Positions 1-6,297 of a stretch of 12,119 nucleotides of DNA are shown in pieces; positions within the stretch are counted from its first letter, which is position 1; each line of letters begins with the position of its first letter. The stretch lies in NCBI RefSeq assembly GCF_021647475.1, contig NZ_JAKIUR010000067.1:1-12119 (forward strand), read 5' to 3'. Both the position numbers and the translations under genes were made by a program. The stretch comes from Lutibacter sp. GTDB taxonomy: Bacteria > Bacteroidota > Bacteroidia > Flavobacteriales > Flavobacteriaceae. The notes below the pieces were generated by a model, which was not told the origin of the DNA, searched no databases, and saw nothing but the letters and a program-made list of their open reading frames with translations.

Positions 1-938
1 CCTAACGGAATTGAAATTACCAAAGCACAAGGACAAGATATAACTAAGAAAATTAAAGCTCTTTGAAACCACATTTGAAATACGTAAGCATCACCAAGAA
101 AAAAATATGGAATAATAACCAACGCAATTGCTAACCAAAATACAATAGGCGTGTACACTTTTGCCAATCTGCTAACTAATAATTGTGTTTTTGCTTTTCT
201 ACCTGTTGCATCTTGAACAAGTTTTAAAATTTTAGAAAGTTTAGTATCTGCGTATTTTGTTGTTACTTTTATTTCTATCGGTGTATTAATATTAATCATC
301 CCAGCAAGTACAGTTTCTCCTTTTTCCTTATTGTCTGGCACAGACTCTCCTGTTAAAGCTGCTGTATTTAACGTGCCTAATTCAGAAACCAACACACCGT
401 CTAATGCTACTTTTTCTCCAGGTTTAACCTGTATAATTTGTCCAATTTCAACTTTATTTGGATGTTTAACTACTGGCTTCCCTTTTTCTAGAACAGTAAC
501 GGCATCTACTTGTACTTTTAACAAGGATTCAATAGAGCTTTTTGCTTTATTTACTGCTGCTTCTTGAAATAATTCGCCTACTACATAAAATAACATTACT
601 GCTACAGCTTCAGCATAAGAATTTATAAAAAAGGCACCCAACGTAGCGATAGTCATTAAAACAAATTCGTTATAAAAATCTCTACTAATCATTAAAATTA
701 TTGCTTTAAGAATAGTTTGTCCTCCAATAGCCAAATACAGTATAAAAAACCAAATAAGAGAATCATCTTGATCAATAAATATTTTAGTAAATTCTTTTAG
801 TAAGATACCTATTACCAACAGCACAAAAACTATTGCTGAAATTACATACTCATGTCTAAATTTATTAAAATTAATTTTCTTAGTCTCTTGGCTATAATCA
901 ACTGCACAAGCTGAACCTTCTTTACAATCTTCACTCAT
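1..938 (-). CDS. Heavy-metal translocating P-type ATPase (P1B), N-terminal 312 residues, cut by window edge
   Basis: This is the start of an inner-membrane ATP-driven exporter that moves soft or transition metal ions (Zn/Cd/Pb or Cu type) out of the cytoplasm. The actuator-domain phosphatase motif TGES is at residues 196-199, and the metal-binding CPC of the P1B family is at 302-304 (SCPCALVIS) in a membrane segment. Hydrophobic segments lie at about 31-47, 62-84, 92-120 and 262-281. The phosphorylation DKTG loop lies beyond the window. There is no N-terminal HMA domain; residues 1-20 instead form a short acidic tail with two cysteines, C5 and C11. The ATG at 938 follows an A-rich leader and its own operator/promoter at 958-994. 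CPC together with the neighbouring CzcA-type pump favours Zn2+/Cd2+ (ZntA/CadA-like), but the metal cannot be fixed without the missing C-terminal helices. Confidence 0.93.
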   Translation of the reverse strand, partial: MSEDCKEGSACAVDYSQETKKINFNKFRHEYVISAIVFVLLVIGILLKEFTKIFIDQDDSLIWFFILYLAIGGQTILKAIILMISRDFYNEFVLMTIATLGAFFINSYAEAVAVMLFYVVGELFQEAAVNKAKSSIESLLKVQVDAVTVLEKGKPVVKHPNKVEIGQIIQVKPGEKVALDGVLVSELGTLNTAALTGESVPDNKEKGETVLAGMININTPIEIKVTTKYADTKLSKILKLVQDATGRKAKTQLLVSRLAKVYTPIVFWLAIALVIIPYFFLGDAYVFQMWFQRALIFLVISCPCALVISIPL

Positions 939-957
939 TATTTCTAATTTTTGTTTT

Positions 958-994
958 CAAAATATCTAAATATAACATGCAATGGAAATGCATT
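958..994 (-). promoter_or_regulatory. Promoter with palindromic operator for the P-type ATPase
   Basis: The palindrome ATGCA-N7-TGCAT is at 977-993. On the minus strand its distal half reads TTGCAT from 982, which supplies a -33-like TTG. A -7-like TATTTTG is at 964-958, with TA starting 18 nt after the TTG. The ATPase ATG begins 20 nt beyond the end of that box, so the leader would be very short. The layout matches two other promoters in the window. Binding by the Fur-family protein is inference. Confidence 0.7.
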
Positions 995-1039
995 TGTTAA
1001 TTGTTATTTCTACTATTTATTATTAATTATTATACTCTT

Positions 1040-1582
1040 TTATACCTTTAAAATAAACTGAACAAATTGAATTTCAATTATGTTATCTATATTTGGTATT
1101 ATTTTATTTAAGCCTATTTCATTAGCAAAAATTTTACCCATAGCATTTAAACGACATGAAAACGTAGAGCCTTCTTTAATATGCTGAAGGGTTGTTTTAA
1201 GCATAACTTTAAAGTTTTTATCTTGAAAATTAATATTTATCTGCCAACTAAAAATTAAAGGTTGATGTGGCTGTGCCATAAAATCGTCAGGTGGTATAGT
1301 TCCTGAAAAACTTATTAGTAGTGGTTGCTCGGCTTCTTTTAAATATTTTTTTAATTCAGGAATATCCGTAATTAAACTTTTAAGATTTAAAGTGCCATTT
1401 ATTTTTTTGTTTATATAATCTAGATTTACATAAAGTTCATGACTTTCTGCCACAACAGTTTTGTTATCTATTTTAGCGATCATTTTTAAATGACCTTTTT
1501 TAGTCATATAAGTTGTTTGAGATTGTACCATTTGAAAGGATAGAGCATAGATACAAATGAAAAATACATTTTTTATTATCAT
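1040..1582 (-). CDS. Secreted YceI-like protein, 180 aa
   Basis: This is an exported protein with a hydrophobic signal peptide (residues 1 to about 21, ending SFQMVQSQ). After it comes a beta-rich domain of about 155 residues containing the pattern GHLKMIAKID...VVAESHELYVNLDY. That resembles flavobacterial YceI-like (lipocalin-fold) periplasmic proteins, which typically alternate a K-G-x-x-x-F/I-A strand with E/D-A-x-S/N-x-x-x strands. The start is the ATG at 1582, which gives a clean signal sequence. It lies 85 bp after the preceding small gene and 101 bp ahead of the P-type ATPase. YceI-fold proteins bind amphiphilic lipids such as isoprenoid quinones, but no ligand can be read from this sequence. 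Family assignment is moderate: overall pattern only, with no diagnostic motif. Confidence 0.7.
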   Translation of the reverse strand: MIIKNVFFICIYALSFQMVQSQTTYMTKKGHLKMIAKIDNKTVVAESHELYVNLDYINKKINGTLNLKSLITDIPELKKYLKEAEQPLLISFSGTIPPDDFMAQPHQPLIFSWQININFQDKNFKVMLKTTLQHIKEGSTFSCRLNAMGKIFANEIGLNKIIPNIDNIIEIQFVQFILKV

Positions 1583-1667
1583 AATTGAATAAATTAAGGC
1601 ATTAAATTGTGAATATTATTAGGTGATTTTTTTTTGATTGCTTTCACATTCAAATTTTTTAAATAAG

Positions 1668-1943
1668 CTACATACAAAATAAAAACTTTGCAAATTTATT
1701 TGGCTTACTCTCTAAACAAAGTTTAGCTTGCTTAATTTCATTATTAAGTAATTCTATAAATTTTTCATTATCGCACAAGCCTATTTCAACACCATTTACT
1801 CTTGCTAAAATTAAAAGGTTTTTCTCTCCTATTAATCGTTCTCTAAGAGTTATACATTCATCTATATGATATTCTGCATTAAATTTTAACTCATTATAAT
1901 TATTCGCTTTTTCAACATCCTCCACTGTTTTAATATTATTCAT
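1668..1943 (-). CDS. Hypothetical protein, 91 aa, cytoplasmic
   Basis: I do not recognise this family. The product has no signal peptide and no membrane segment. It looks mostly helical: an acidic, Asn-rich N-terminus, a short hydrophobic strand LLILARVNGVEIGL in the middle (about residues 43-56), then a Lys/Glu-rich helix. Cysteines are scattered (C29, C57, C76, C90) with no CxxC pair. The start is the ATG at 1943 after an AT-rich leader. It lies 244 bp after the second SHOCT gene, a gap that holds a possible terminator, so it may start a separate transcript with the YceI-like gene. I could not see a convincing promoter box upstream. Confidence 0.6.
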   Translation of the reverse strand: MNNIKTVEDVEKANNYNELKFNAEYHIDECITLRERLIGEKNLLILARVNGVEIGLCDNEKFIELLNNEIKQAKLCLESKPNKFAKFLFCM

Positions 1944-2051
1944 AATTATTTGTTTTTGTTAAATTTTATTTTATTGCTTTTTAATAATTATTGTAATTAA
2001 TTTGAGACTTTACCTTTAGTAATAATGCTTTTATATATAACATATTTGCTT

Positions 2052-2099
2052 ATAAAAACCCTACTTCATTCAGCCTCTTTTTTAATAAGTTTTGGGGTT
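2052..2099 (-). terminator. Possible intrinsic terminator after the SHOCT/DUF302 operon
   Basis: On the minus strand an imperfect stem forms from AACCC (2099-2095) and GGGTT (2061-2057). It is extended inside by ACTTATT pairing with AATgAAGT across a loop of about 13 nt, and is followed by TTTTTATA. It lies about 90 bp after the last SHOCT gene. The stem is interrupted and AT-rich, so the call is tentative. Confidence 0.35.
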
Positions 2100-2187
2100 A
2101 ATTTATTACTTTAATCGATAAACTTTTACTTCATAGTTTTATCAATCTCTTTTTAAATCTATCTCTGTCCAGATGAGCTACATCTCA

Positions 2188-2382
2188 TCATGTTTTATTA
2201 CCTTTTTTTAAGTTTATAGCTTTTTTTTGTTCTAAATATTCATCCTTAGTAATTTCACTATTAGTATATCTTTTGTCAAGGATATCTAAAGTATCAATAT
2301 TATTATTAGGTTCTATATTTTCTTTAAAAACCAAAATCAATATGAGTACCATTATGCTACAAATAAACCAAAATATCATCAT
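2188..2382 (-). CDS. Small membrane protein with C-terminal SHOCT domain, 64 aa
   Basis: This small membrane-anchored protein has one N-terminal transmembrane helix (about residues 2-19, MIFWFICSIMVLILILVF), a short polar linker, and a SHOCT-type short helical module (about 32-56). The SHOCT pattern is L-x-x-L-x-x-R-Y-x-x-x-E-I-x-x-x-E-Y-x-x-x-K. SHOCT modules sit at the ends of many unrelated proteins and are thought to mediate oligomerisation; no catalytic role is known. It is a shorter relative of the protein at 2850-3074 in the same probable operon. It starts 25 bp after the DUF302 gene, so co-transcription is likely. Two adjacent ATG codons (2382 and 2379) could both serve as start. Confidence 0.8.
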   Translation of the reverse strand: MMIFWFICSIMVLILILVFKENIEPNNNIDTLDILDKRYTNSEITKDEYLEQKKAINLKKGNKT

Positions 2383-2407
2383 GTCTTAAATTTTTAAGGT
2401 GTTATTA

Positions 2408-2794
2408 TTAAATATTTTTAATAACTTTTTCAAGTTTTAATCTAATCTTTTCAGCAATTTTTTCTAATTTCTCATTTCCAACTGATTGCATTGAAGCTGA
2501 AGGATCAACTGCTGAAACTTCAATTTTTCCAAGCCTCTTTTCCTGAACAATTACATTGCATGGAAGCATGGTGCCAATTTTGTCTTCAGCTTGTAATGCT
2601 TTGTATGCAAAGGGCGGATTACAGGCTCCTAAAATTATATAATTATAGAAATCAACATCTAATTTCTTCTTTAAAGTAGCTTTGATATCTATTTCAGTAA
2701 GCACTCCAAAACCTTCCTTTTTTAATTCTTCTTTTACTTTTTCTATTGCTTGATTAAAATCTCCCGAAACAATTTTGTTAAAATAATAGTTCAT
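2408..2794 (-). CDS. DUF302 family protein, 128 aa
   Basis: This is a clear full-length DUF302 protein. The conserved core is present as FGVLTEIDIKATLKKKL (about residues 29-45), ILGACNPPFAYKALQ (54-68) and IGTMLPCNVIV (73-83), and the two conserved cysteines (C58, C79) are in place. It has no signal peptide, so it is predicted cytoplasmic. The biochemical function of DUF302 is not established. Family members often sit near envelope-stress, redox or metal-resistance genes, which fits this position between two SHOCT membrane proteins and downstream of a diheme cytochrome whose promoter carries the same operator as the metal pumps. The start is the ATG at 2794; the C-terminal helix is Lys/Glu-rich. 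The family call is secure; the link to metal or redox stress is inference. Confidence 0.93.
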   Translation of the reverse strand: MNYYFNKIVSGDFNQAIEKVKEELKKEGFGVLTEIDIKATLKKKLDVDFYNYIILGACNPPFAYKALQAEDKIGTMLPCNVIVQEKRLGKIEVSAVDPSASMQSVGNEKLEKIAEKIRLKLEKVIKNI

Positions 2795-2849
2795 AATAAT
2801 AGTTATTTAATTATTTGTTTTATACTTGTTTTTTTCAAATTTATCATTC

Positions 2850-3074
2850 CTATTTTTTTTCTAATACACTTTTTCTTTCTTCATATTCTTCTGTAGATAT
2901 TTCTCCTGAAGCATATTTCTCCTTTAATATTTTTAAAGATGATTCCTTCTCTTTTTTACTATCTAAATATGCTTTTAGCATTAAATAAGCAATAATTAAT
3001 ATGGCTAACCAGAAGATCCACCAGATTCCATGTGACATATAAAAATATTCTTTACTATCGCAATCATTCCACAT
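2850..3074 (-). CDS. Membrane protein with C-terminal SHOCT domain, 74 aa
   Basis: The product has a short acidic N-terminus with one cysteine (C5), a strong transmembrane helix (about residues 15-36, HGIWWIFWLAILIIAYLMLKAY), a charged linker (DSKKEKE), and a textbook SHOCT module at about 47-71 with the pattern LKEKYASGEISTEEYEERK. It is an inner-membrane protein with the SHOCT tail probably in the cytoplasm. It lies 52 bp after the cytochrome gene and 55 bp before DUF302, so these genes are probably one transcript. An internal ATG (residue 13, MSHGIWW) is an alternative start that would remove the acidic leader. No partner can be named. Confidence 0.87.
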   Translation of the reverse strand: MWNDCDSKEYFYMSHGIWWIFWLAILIIAYLMLKAYLDSKKEKESSLKILKEKYASGEISTEEYEERKSVLEKK

Positions 3075-3126
3075 AATTTTATAATTTAAATTGTTTTATA
3101 CTATATCTATTAAAGTAATTTCTTAA

Positions 3127-3834
3127 CTAATAACCCATCATCATACCACAACCACCTCGTCTCATTCTATAATTATTTTGGGAGTTGACTTCTAAAGAAC
3201 TTAAATAGGTGTAAATATCTTCCTTATTTGTATTATCCATAGTGGCAAACGAAGGCATATAACAAGGCCCCATATTTAAAATTCGCTTAAATTGATTTAT
3301 ACCAACCCATTGATTAACCCCGTTTAGTACTGGTGGTTTCATTCCCATTCTCATACCCATTTGATTTTGATTTTGTGTTACTGAATTATTGGCCTCTGGT
3401 TGGTGACAACGTGCACAATTCGCTATAAAAAGATTTTTTCCTTTTTCTACTGAAGAAATTTTTGTTGCAACAGTAGATGTGGTTGATTCACCATATAAAA
3501 AACCTACAATAGCATTTCTTTCTGAATCAGATAAATGAGAAAAATTAGGCATTATGTTTCTTCCTGTTTGAAGTAACTCACCAATTTGATTTTTGCTTAA
3601 CTTTTTATTAATATTTACCAAAGAAGGAAAAGTTGGTGGGTTTCCTTGACGATTGGAACCATGACAAGCAGCACAATTATTTTGAAATAATTGACTTCCT
3701 GTTATTTTTAATTCTTTTTTAATAGGCTGATAATTATTTGCTGTAGTTTTAGAATTGCTACTTTGAAAACCATAAGCAAACATAATTAATGTGGTTAATA
3801 ACAAACCGAAACCTAAATTCATTTTTGTTTTCAT
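3127..3834 (-). CDS. Diheme c-type cytochrome with Met/Cys-rich segments, 235 aa
   Basis: This is an exported electron-transfer protein with two heme-c domains. A signal peptide spans about residues 1-23. The first heme site is CAACH (C54, C57, H58), with Met95 in NIMPNF as likely sixth ligand. The second is CARCH (C140, C143, H144), with Met193 in YMPSF as likely ligand. The first domain closely resembles the cytochrome module attached to PQQ-dependent dehydrogenases in Bacteroidota (QLFQNNCAACHG...GNPPTFPSL...MPNFSHLS), but here it is free-standing and duplicated. Unusual features are a Met-rich stretch MGMRMGMKPP (159-168), C191 beside the second axial Met, and a tail ending GGCGMMMGY, all plausible soft-metal ligands. 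It is first in a probable operon with the SHOCT and DUF302 genes, downstream of two operator copies. The redox partner is unknown. Confidence 0.92.
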   Translation of the reverse strand: MKTKMNLGFGLLLTTLIMFAYGFQSSNSKTTANNYQPIKKELKITGSQLFQNNCAACHGSNRQGNPPTFPSLVNINKKLSKNQIGELLQTGRNIMPNFSHLSDSERNAIVGFLYGESTTSTVATKISSVEKGKNLFIANCARCHQPEANNSVTQNQNQMGMRMGMKPPVLNGVNQWVGINQFKRILNMGPCYMPSFATMDNTNKEDIYTYLSSLEVNSQNNYRMRRGGCGMMMGY

Positions 3835-3858
3835 AATTGTACTTATTTATAAATTAAT

Positions 3859-3903
3859 ATGCAATAAAAGTACATCAATAGGTAATGCAACAGAAGTGCA
3901 TTA
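3859..3903 (-). promoter_or_regulatory. Promoter with two tandem operators for the cytochrome/SHOCT/DUF302 operon
   Basis: The main operator is at 3883-3903, with perfect 7-bp arms TAATGCA and TGCATTA around N7. A second, degenerate copy, ATGCA-N7-TACAT, is at 3859-3875; the two centres are 26 bp apart. On the minus strand the TTG of the -33 element (from 3890) lies in the main operator, and the -7-like TACTTTTA (3872-3865) lies inside the second, with TA starting 18 nt after TTG. The cytochrome ATG at 3834 begins 31 nt beyond the -7 box. The proximal operator would cover the -7 box, so a bound protein should repress. Confidence 0.72.
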
Positions 3904-3925
3904 TTTTGTGGTGATAGTGTTATTT

Positions 3926-4135
3926 AAAACCTGAGTTCGACCTAAGGATTTACTTTAAATAACTGAAAATCAAAATGTCATTGCGAAAATTATAAATGTA
4001 GTGCCATAATTTGGAGTAATCTTTTCATAAAAATGAGATTGCTTCCTTATTTCGCTTTGCTTCATTCATCACAATGACGTAGCTTGTTGATTTTCAACCT
4101 GGTATTTATTTTCTTACATCGAACTCAGGTTTAAA
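3926..4135. repeat. MITE-like palindromic extragenic element, about 210 bp
   Basis: The whole element is an imperfect palindrome centred near 4030. Outer inverted repeats AAACCTGAGTTCGA lie at 3927-3940 and, inverted, at 4119-4132. A second pair, TGAAAATCAA, lies at 3964-3973 and 4087-4096, and a third, GTCATTG, at 3977-3983 and 4072-4078. A central hairpin is formed by GGAGTAATCT/AGATTGCTTCC with TCAT-AAAA-ATGA. The direct repeat GTTATTT flanks it at 3919-3925 and 4136-4142 and may be a target-site duplication. The GTCATTGCGA and AGATTGCTTC words resemble widespread bacterial extragenic palindromes. It contains no ORF. It fills most of the 442-bp gap between the Fur gene and the cytochrome gene, ending about 25 bp from the cytochrome operator, and its transcript would fold into one long hairpin. 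Confidence 0.8.
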
Positions 4136-4160
4136 GTTATTTTGCACAACGATATTTACT

Positions 4161-4191
4161 ATAAATAAAATACTATATTTTAAATAGTATT
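4161..4191 (-). terminator. Weak AT-rich terminator hairpin after the efflux operon
   Basis: On the minus strand, AATACTAT (4191-4184) and ATAGTATT (4176-4169) form a perfect 8-bp stem with a 7-nt loop, followed by TTATTTAT. It lies 86 bp after the Fur stop codon. The stem has only one G-C pair, so it may be inefficient. The palindromic element just downstream could back it up. Confidence 0.35.
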
Positions 4192-4276
4192 CTTGGAAAA
4201 ATCCGTGTTTTCGTCAAATATTAATATAAATAATCTTGACTGGTAGATTTTGTAGTATTAGTAACCTTTTTACAGA

Positions 4277-4699
4277 TTACAGTGATTTATTACACTTATT
4301 ACAAATTCCCGTAACGGTTAAGCTAACATCATCTGCTATAAAACCATCGGGTAAATTTATATAAGGAATTTTGTTTTCTGGAAAACAAATAGTTTCATTA
4401 CAAATTTTACAGTGAAAATGTACATGTAAATCGGTTTCTATTTCACAATGGCAATCTTCTTCACATAAAGCGTATTTAGTTACTCCGGTTCCATCATCAA
4501 TTTTATGAACAATTTCTTTTTCAGCAAAAGTTTTTAAAGTACGAAAAAGTGTAGTTCTATCCGATCTATCAAAATGATTTTCTAAATCAGTTAAACTCAT
4601 TGCTGCTTTTTCGGTTAAAAGAAATTGTAAAACCAACAGTCGCATTGCTGTTGGTTTTACATTATGTTTTTCTAATGTTTTTTCTAAATCAAGATTCAT
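4277..4699 (-). CDS. Fur-family metal-dependent transcriptional regulator, 140 aa
   Basis: This is a DNA-binding metal sensor of the Fur/Zur/PerR family. A winged-helix domain spans about residues 1-80, with PTAMRLLVLQFLL (16-28) and the recognition-helix region RTTLFRTLKTFAE (48-60). The dimerisation domain carries the structural zinc pairs HCKIC (C97, C100) and CNKC (C133, C136), plus His ligands H92, H94 and H96. Unusual is an extra cysteine cluster at the domain junction (C79, C83, H84, C85), a possible sensory site. I choose the ATG at 4699: it lies one base after the stop of the PII-like gene, whereas a longer reading would need TTG at 4711. As the last gene of the efflux operon, it probably controls its own expression through the operator at 11100-11116. 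Fur-family members normally repress uptake genes when metal-bound, so control of efflux is atypical. The metal is unknown. Confidence 0.92.
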   Translation of the reverse strand: MNLDLEKTLEKHNVKPTAMRLLVLQFLLTEKAAMSLTDLENHFDRSDRTTLFRTLKTFAEKEIVHKIDDGTGVTKYALCEEDCHCEIETDLHVHFHCKICNETICFPENKIPYINLPDGFIADDVSLTVTGICNKCNKSL

Positions 4700-4700
4700 G

Positions 4701-5039
4701 TTAAAAATCAAACTTTTTAATAGATTTACAAGTTTTTATTCTGAATACATCTTTTACATCTGATATATAAATAATACCATCAGCAGGATAAGGTGTAGAG
4801 GCATTCTTACAAATTATTTCAATTACTTTTTCTGCTTCTTCATCTTGGCATACTAATTCTAACTTAATCATTTTACTATCCGCAAAATGAAATTTTAACG
4901 AAGGTAAGGAATCTTCTCTTTTATATGCTCCAGTTCCTTCACATTCTATTAAGGTAACACTTTTAAAGTTATTTTCCTTAAGTGCTTCAACCACTTTTTC
5001 TAACTTAATTGGTTTGATATATGCTTTAATTTCTTTCAT
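4701..5039 (-). CDS. PII-like protein of the metal-associated new group (PII-NG), 112 aa
   Basis: This small trimeric signalling-type protein has the GlnB/GlnK fold. The N-terminus, KEIKAYIKPIKLEKVVEAL (2-20), matches PII, and DGIIYISDVKDVFRIKT (87-103) matches the C-terminal PII signature. The T-loop region (about 36-55, TGAYKREDSLPSLKFHFADS) differs from GlnB: the uridylylated Tyr51 is absent (His51 here). It contains cysteines uncommon in classical PII (C33, C64, C77, C104). The literature describes a PII new group encoded next to Cus/Czc efflux genes, and both context and sequence fit that group rather than nitrogen control. The gene lies 26 bp after the adaptor gene and is nearly fused to the Fur gene. 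Its ligand and partner are not known; a role in sensing metal or tuning the pump is inference. Confidence 0.88.
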   Translation of the reverse strand: MKEIKAYIKPIKLEKVVEALKENNFKSVTLIECEGTGAYKREDSLPSLKFHFADSKMIKLELVCQDEEAEKVIEIICKNASTPYPADGIIYISDVKDVFRIKTCKSIKKFDF

Positions 5040-5065
5040 GTTTAGTGTTTTTTTAACTTATTAAT

Positions 5066-6250
5066 TTAATCTTCATCAGCAAATTCACTTTTTTGTAGTT
5101 CAGCATTTAGGTAATAAGCTCCTTTTATTGCAAACAATGTGTTTTTGGGAATTTTATTAATAAAAACGACTTCTGTAAATCCTAAATCTGAAATACCTCT
5201 ATTTACTTGTATCTTTTCAAATTTAATTTTATTATTTATTTTTTCTTTCTGAAGAAAAACATAATCCAATCCTTTCTCCGTAACAAAAGCTCCGTTTGGT
5301 AAAGCACTTACCTCCTTATTTGATGTTGTTATCCTTGCTTCAACAAACATTCCTGTTAACAACCCTTTATGATTTCCTAATATTTTTGCGTGTACTTTAA
5401 CGGCTCTTGTATCCATATCAAAAGCACTACCTAAGGCAAAAATTTCGGCTTCATAAATTTTATCAGGTCTTGTTGTTAAAGCAAATGTGATTTTTTGTCC
5501 TACTTTGGCTTTATCAATATCTTTTTCAAATACCTTTAAGCCAATATGTAAATGCTCATTATCAACAATTTCAAACATTTCTTGCTCTGGAGCAACAAAT
5601 TTCCCAATATTAATTGCTATATTTTGTACGTATCCTTTAATTGGAGAAACTACAGGTATAGATGAAATAATTTGACCGTTTTCTGATGCTGAAACATTTA
5701 TTCCTATTAATTGTAACGTTGATTTAGCTGCATTTAATGTAGATTTTCCATCGTTATAAGCTGCTTCTGCTTGTTGGAAAGATTTTTTTGAAGTAATACC
5801 ATCTTTTAACAATTCTTTTTTACGTAAATAATCTTTTTCTAAAAATGAATAATTACTTTTTGCCGTTAAATATTCACGTTGCATAGTAATAAATTTAGGA
5901 TTATTTAATCGGGCAATTACTTGTCCTTTTTTTACATAATCTCCTTCAATTACTGCTACACTTTGTACTCTACCTCCTACAATAGCACTAATACTTGCTA
6001 TTCTTTGTGGTGGTAACTCTAATTGTCCATTTACTTTTAGGGTGGCTCCTAAATTTACTTGTTTAATAGCCCCCAACTCTATATCCATTACGTCTAATTG
6101 TTTTTGTTGCAGAGTTACACTATTTGTAGTTTCTTCTTTCTCTCCACTTTCTTTAGTAGTTTCTTCCTTTTGTTGCGTTGTTTTATTCTGGCAACTTGCT
6201 AAAAAAACAAGAAGTAAAAATATGCTGCTAATGTTTATTATATATTTCAT
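5066..6250 (-). CDS. czcB: Periplasmic adaptor (membrane fusion) lipoprotein of the RND metal pump, 394 aa
   Basis: This adaptor (CzcB/CusB, HlyD type) links the inner-membrane RND protein to the outer-membrane channel. A lipoprotein signal with lipobox LASC (residues 17-20, acylated C20) is followed by a Glu/Lys/Thr-rich linker (about 24-44). The biotinyl-lipoyl-like domain begins ASISAIVGGRVQSV...EGDYVKKGQVIARL (about 85-115). The alpha-hairpin is at about 120-185, rich in Lys/Glu/Ala. The second lipoyl half, VVSPIKGYVQNIAI, and the beta-barrel and membrane-proximal domains follow. The length is usual for the family. I see no extended His- or Met-rich metal site, unlike Ralstonia CzcB or E. 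coli CusB. It starts 47 bp after the transporter gene and precedes the PII-like gene by 26 bp, within one operon. Confidence 0.95.
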   Translation of the reverse strand: MKYIINISSIFLLLVFLASCQNKTTQQKEETTKESGEKEETTNSVTLQQKQLDVMDIELGAIKQVNLGATLKVNGQLELPPQRIASISAIVGGRVQSVAVIEGDYVKKGQVIARLNNPKFITMQREYLTAKSNYSFLEKDYLRKKELLKDGITSKKSFQQAEAAYNDGKSTLNAAKSTLQLIGINVSASENGQIISSIPVVSPIKGYVQNIAINIGKFVAPEQEMFEIVDNEHLHIGLKVFEKDIDKAKVGQKITFALTTRPDKIYEAEIFALGSAFDMDTRAVKVHAKILGNHKGLLTGMFVEARITTSNKEVSALPNGAFVTEKGLDYVFLQKEKINNKIKFEKIQVNRGISDLGFTEVVFINKIPKNTLFAIKGAYYLNAELQKSEFADED

Positions 6251-6297
6251 CTGATTATTTTTAATATTTATTAAATGTCAATAGACACTTTCTTATT

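Noticed and set aside
331..567. Plus-strand open frame of 78 codons, and similar ones at 9434-9748 and 11507-11818
   Set aside because: Each is antisense to a well-supported gene (P-type ATPase, czcA, S41 peptidase) and shows no protein-like signature.
2172..2189. Hairpin GATGAG-N6-CTCATC overlapping the stop of the last SHOCT gene
   Set aside because: On the minus strand it is followed by TGGACAGAG, with no T-tract, so it does not look like a terminator; the stem is only 6 bp and may be chance.
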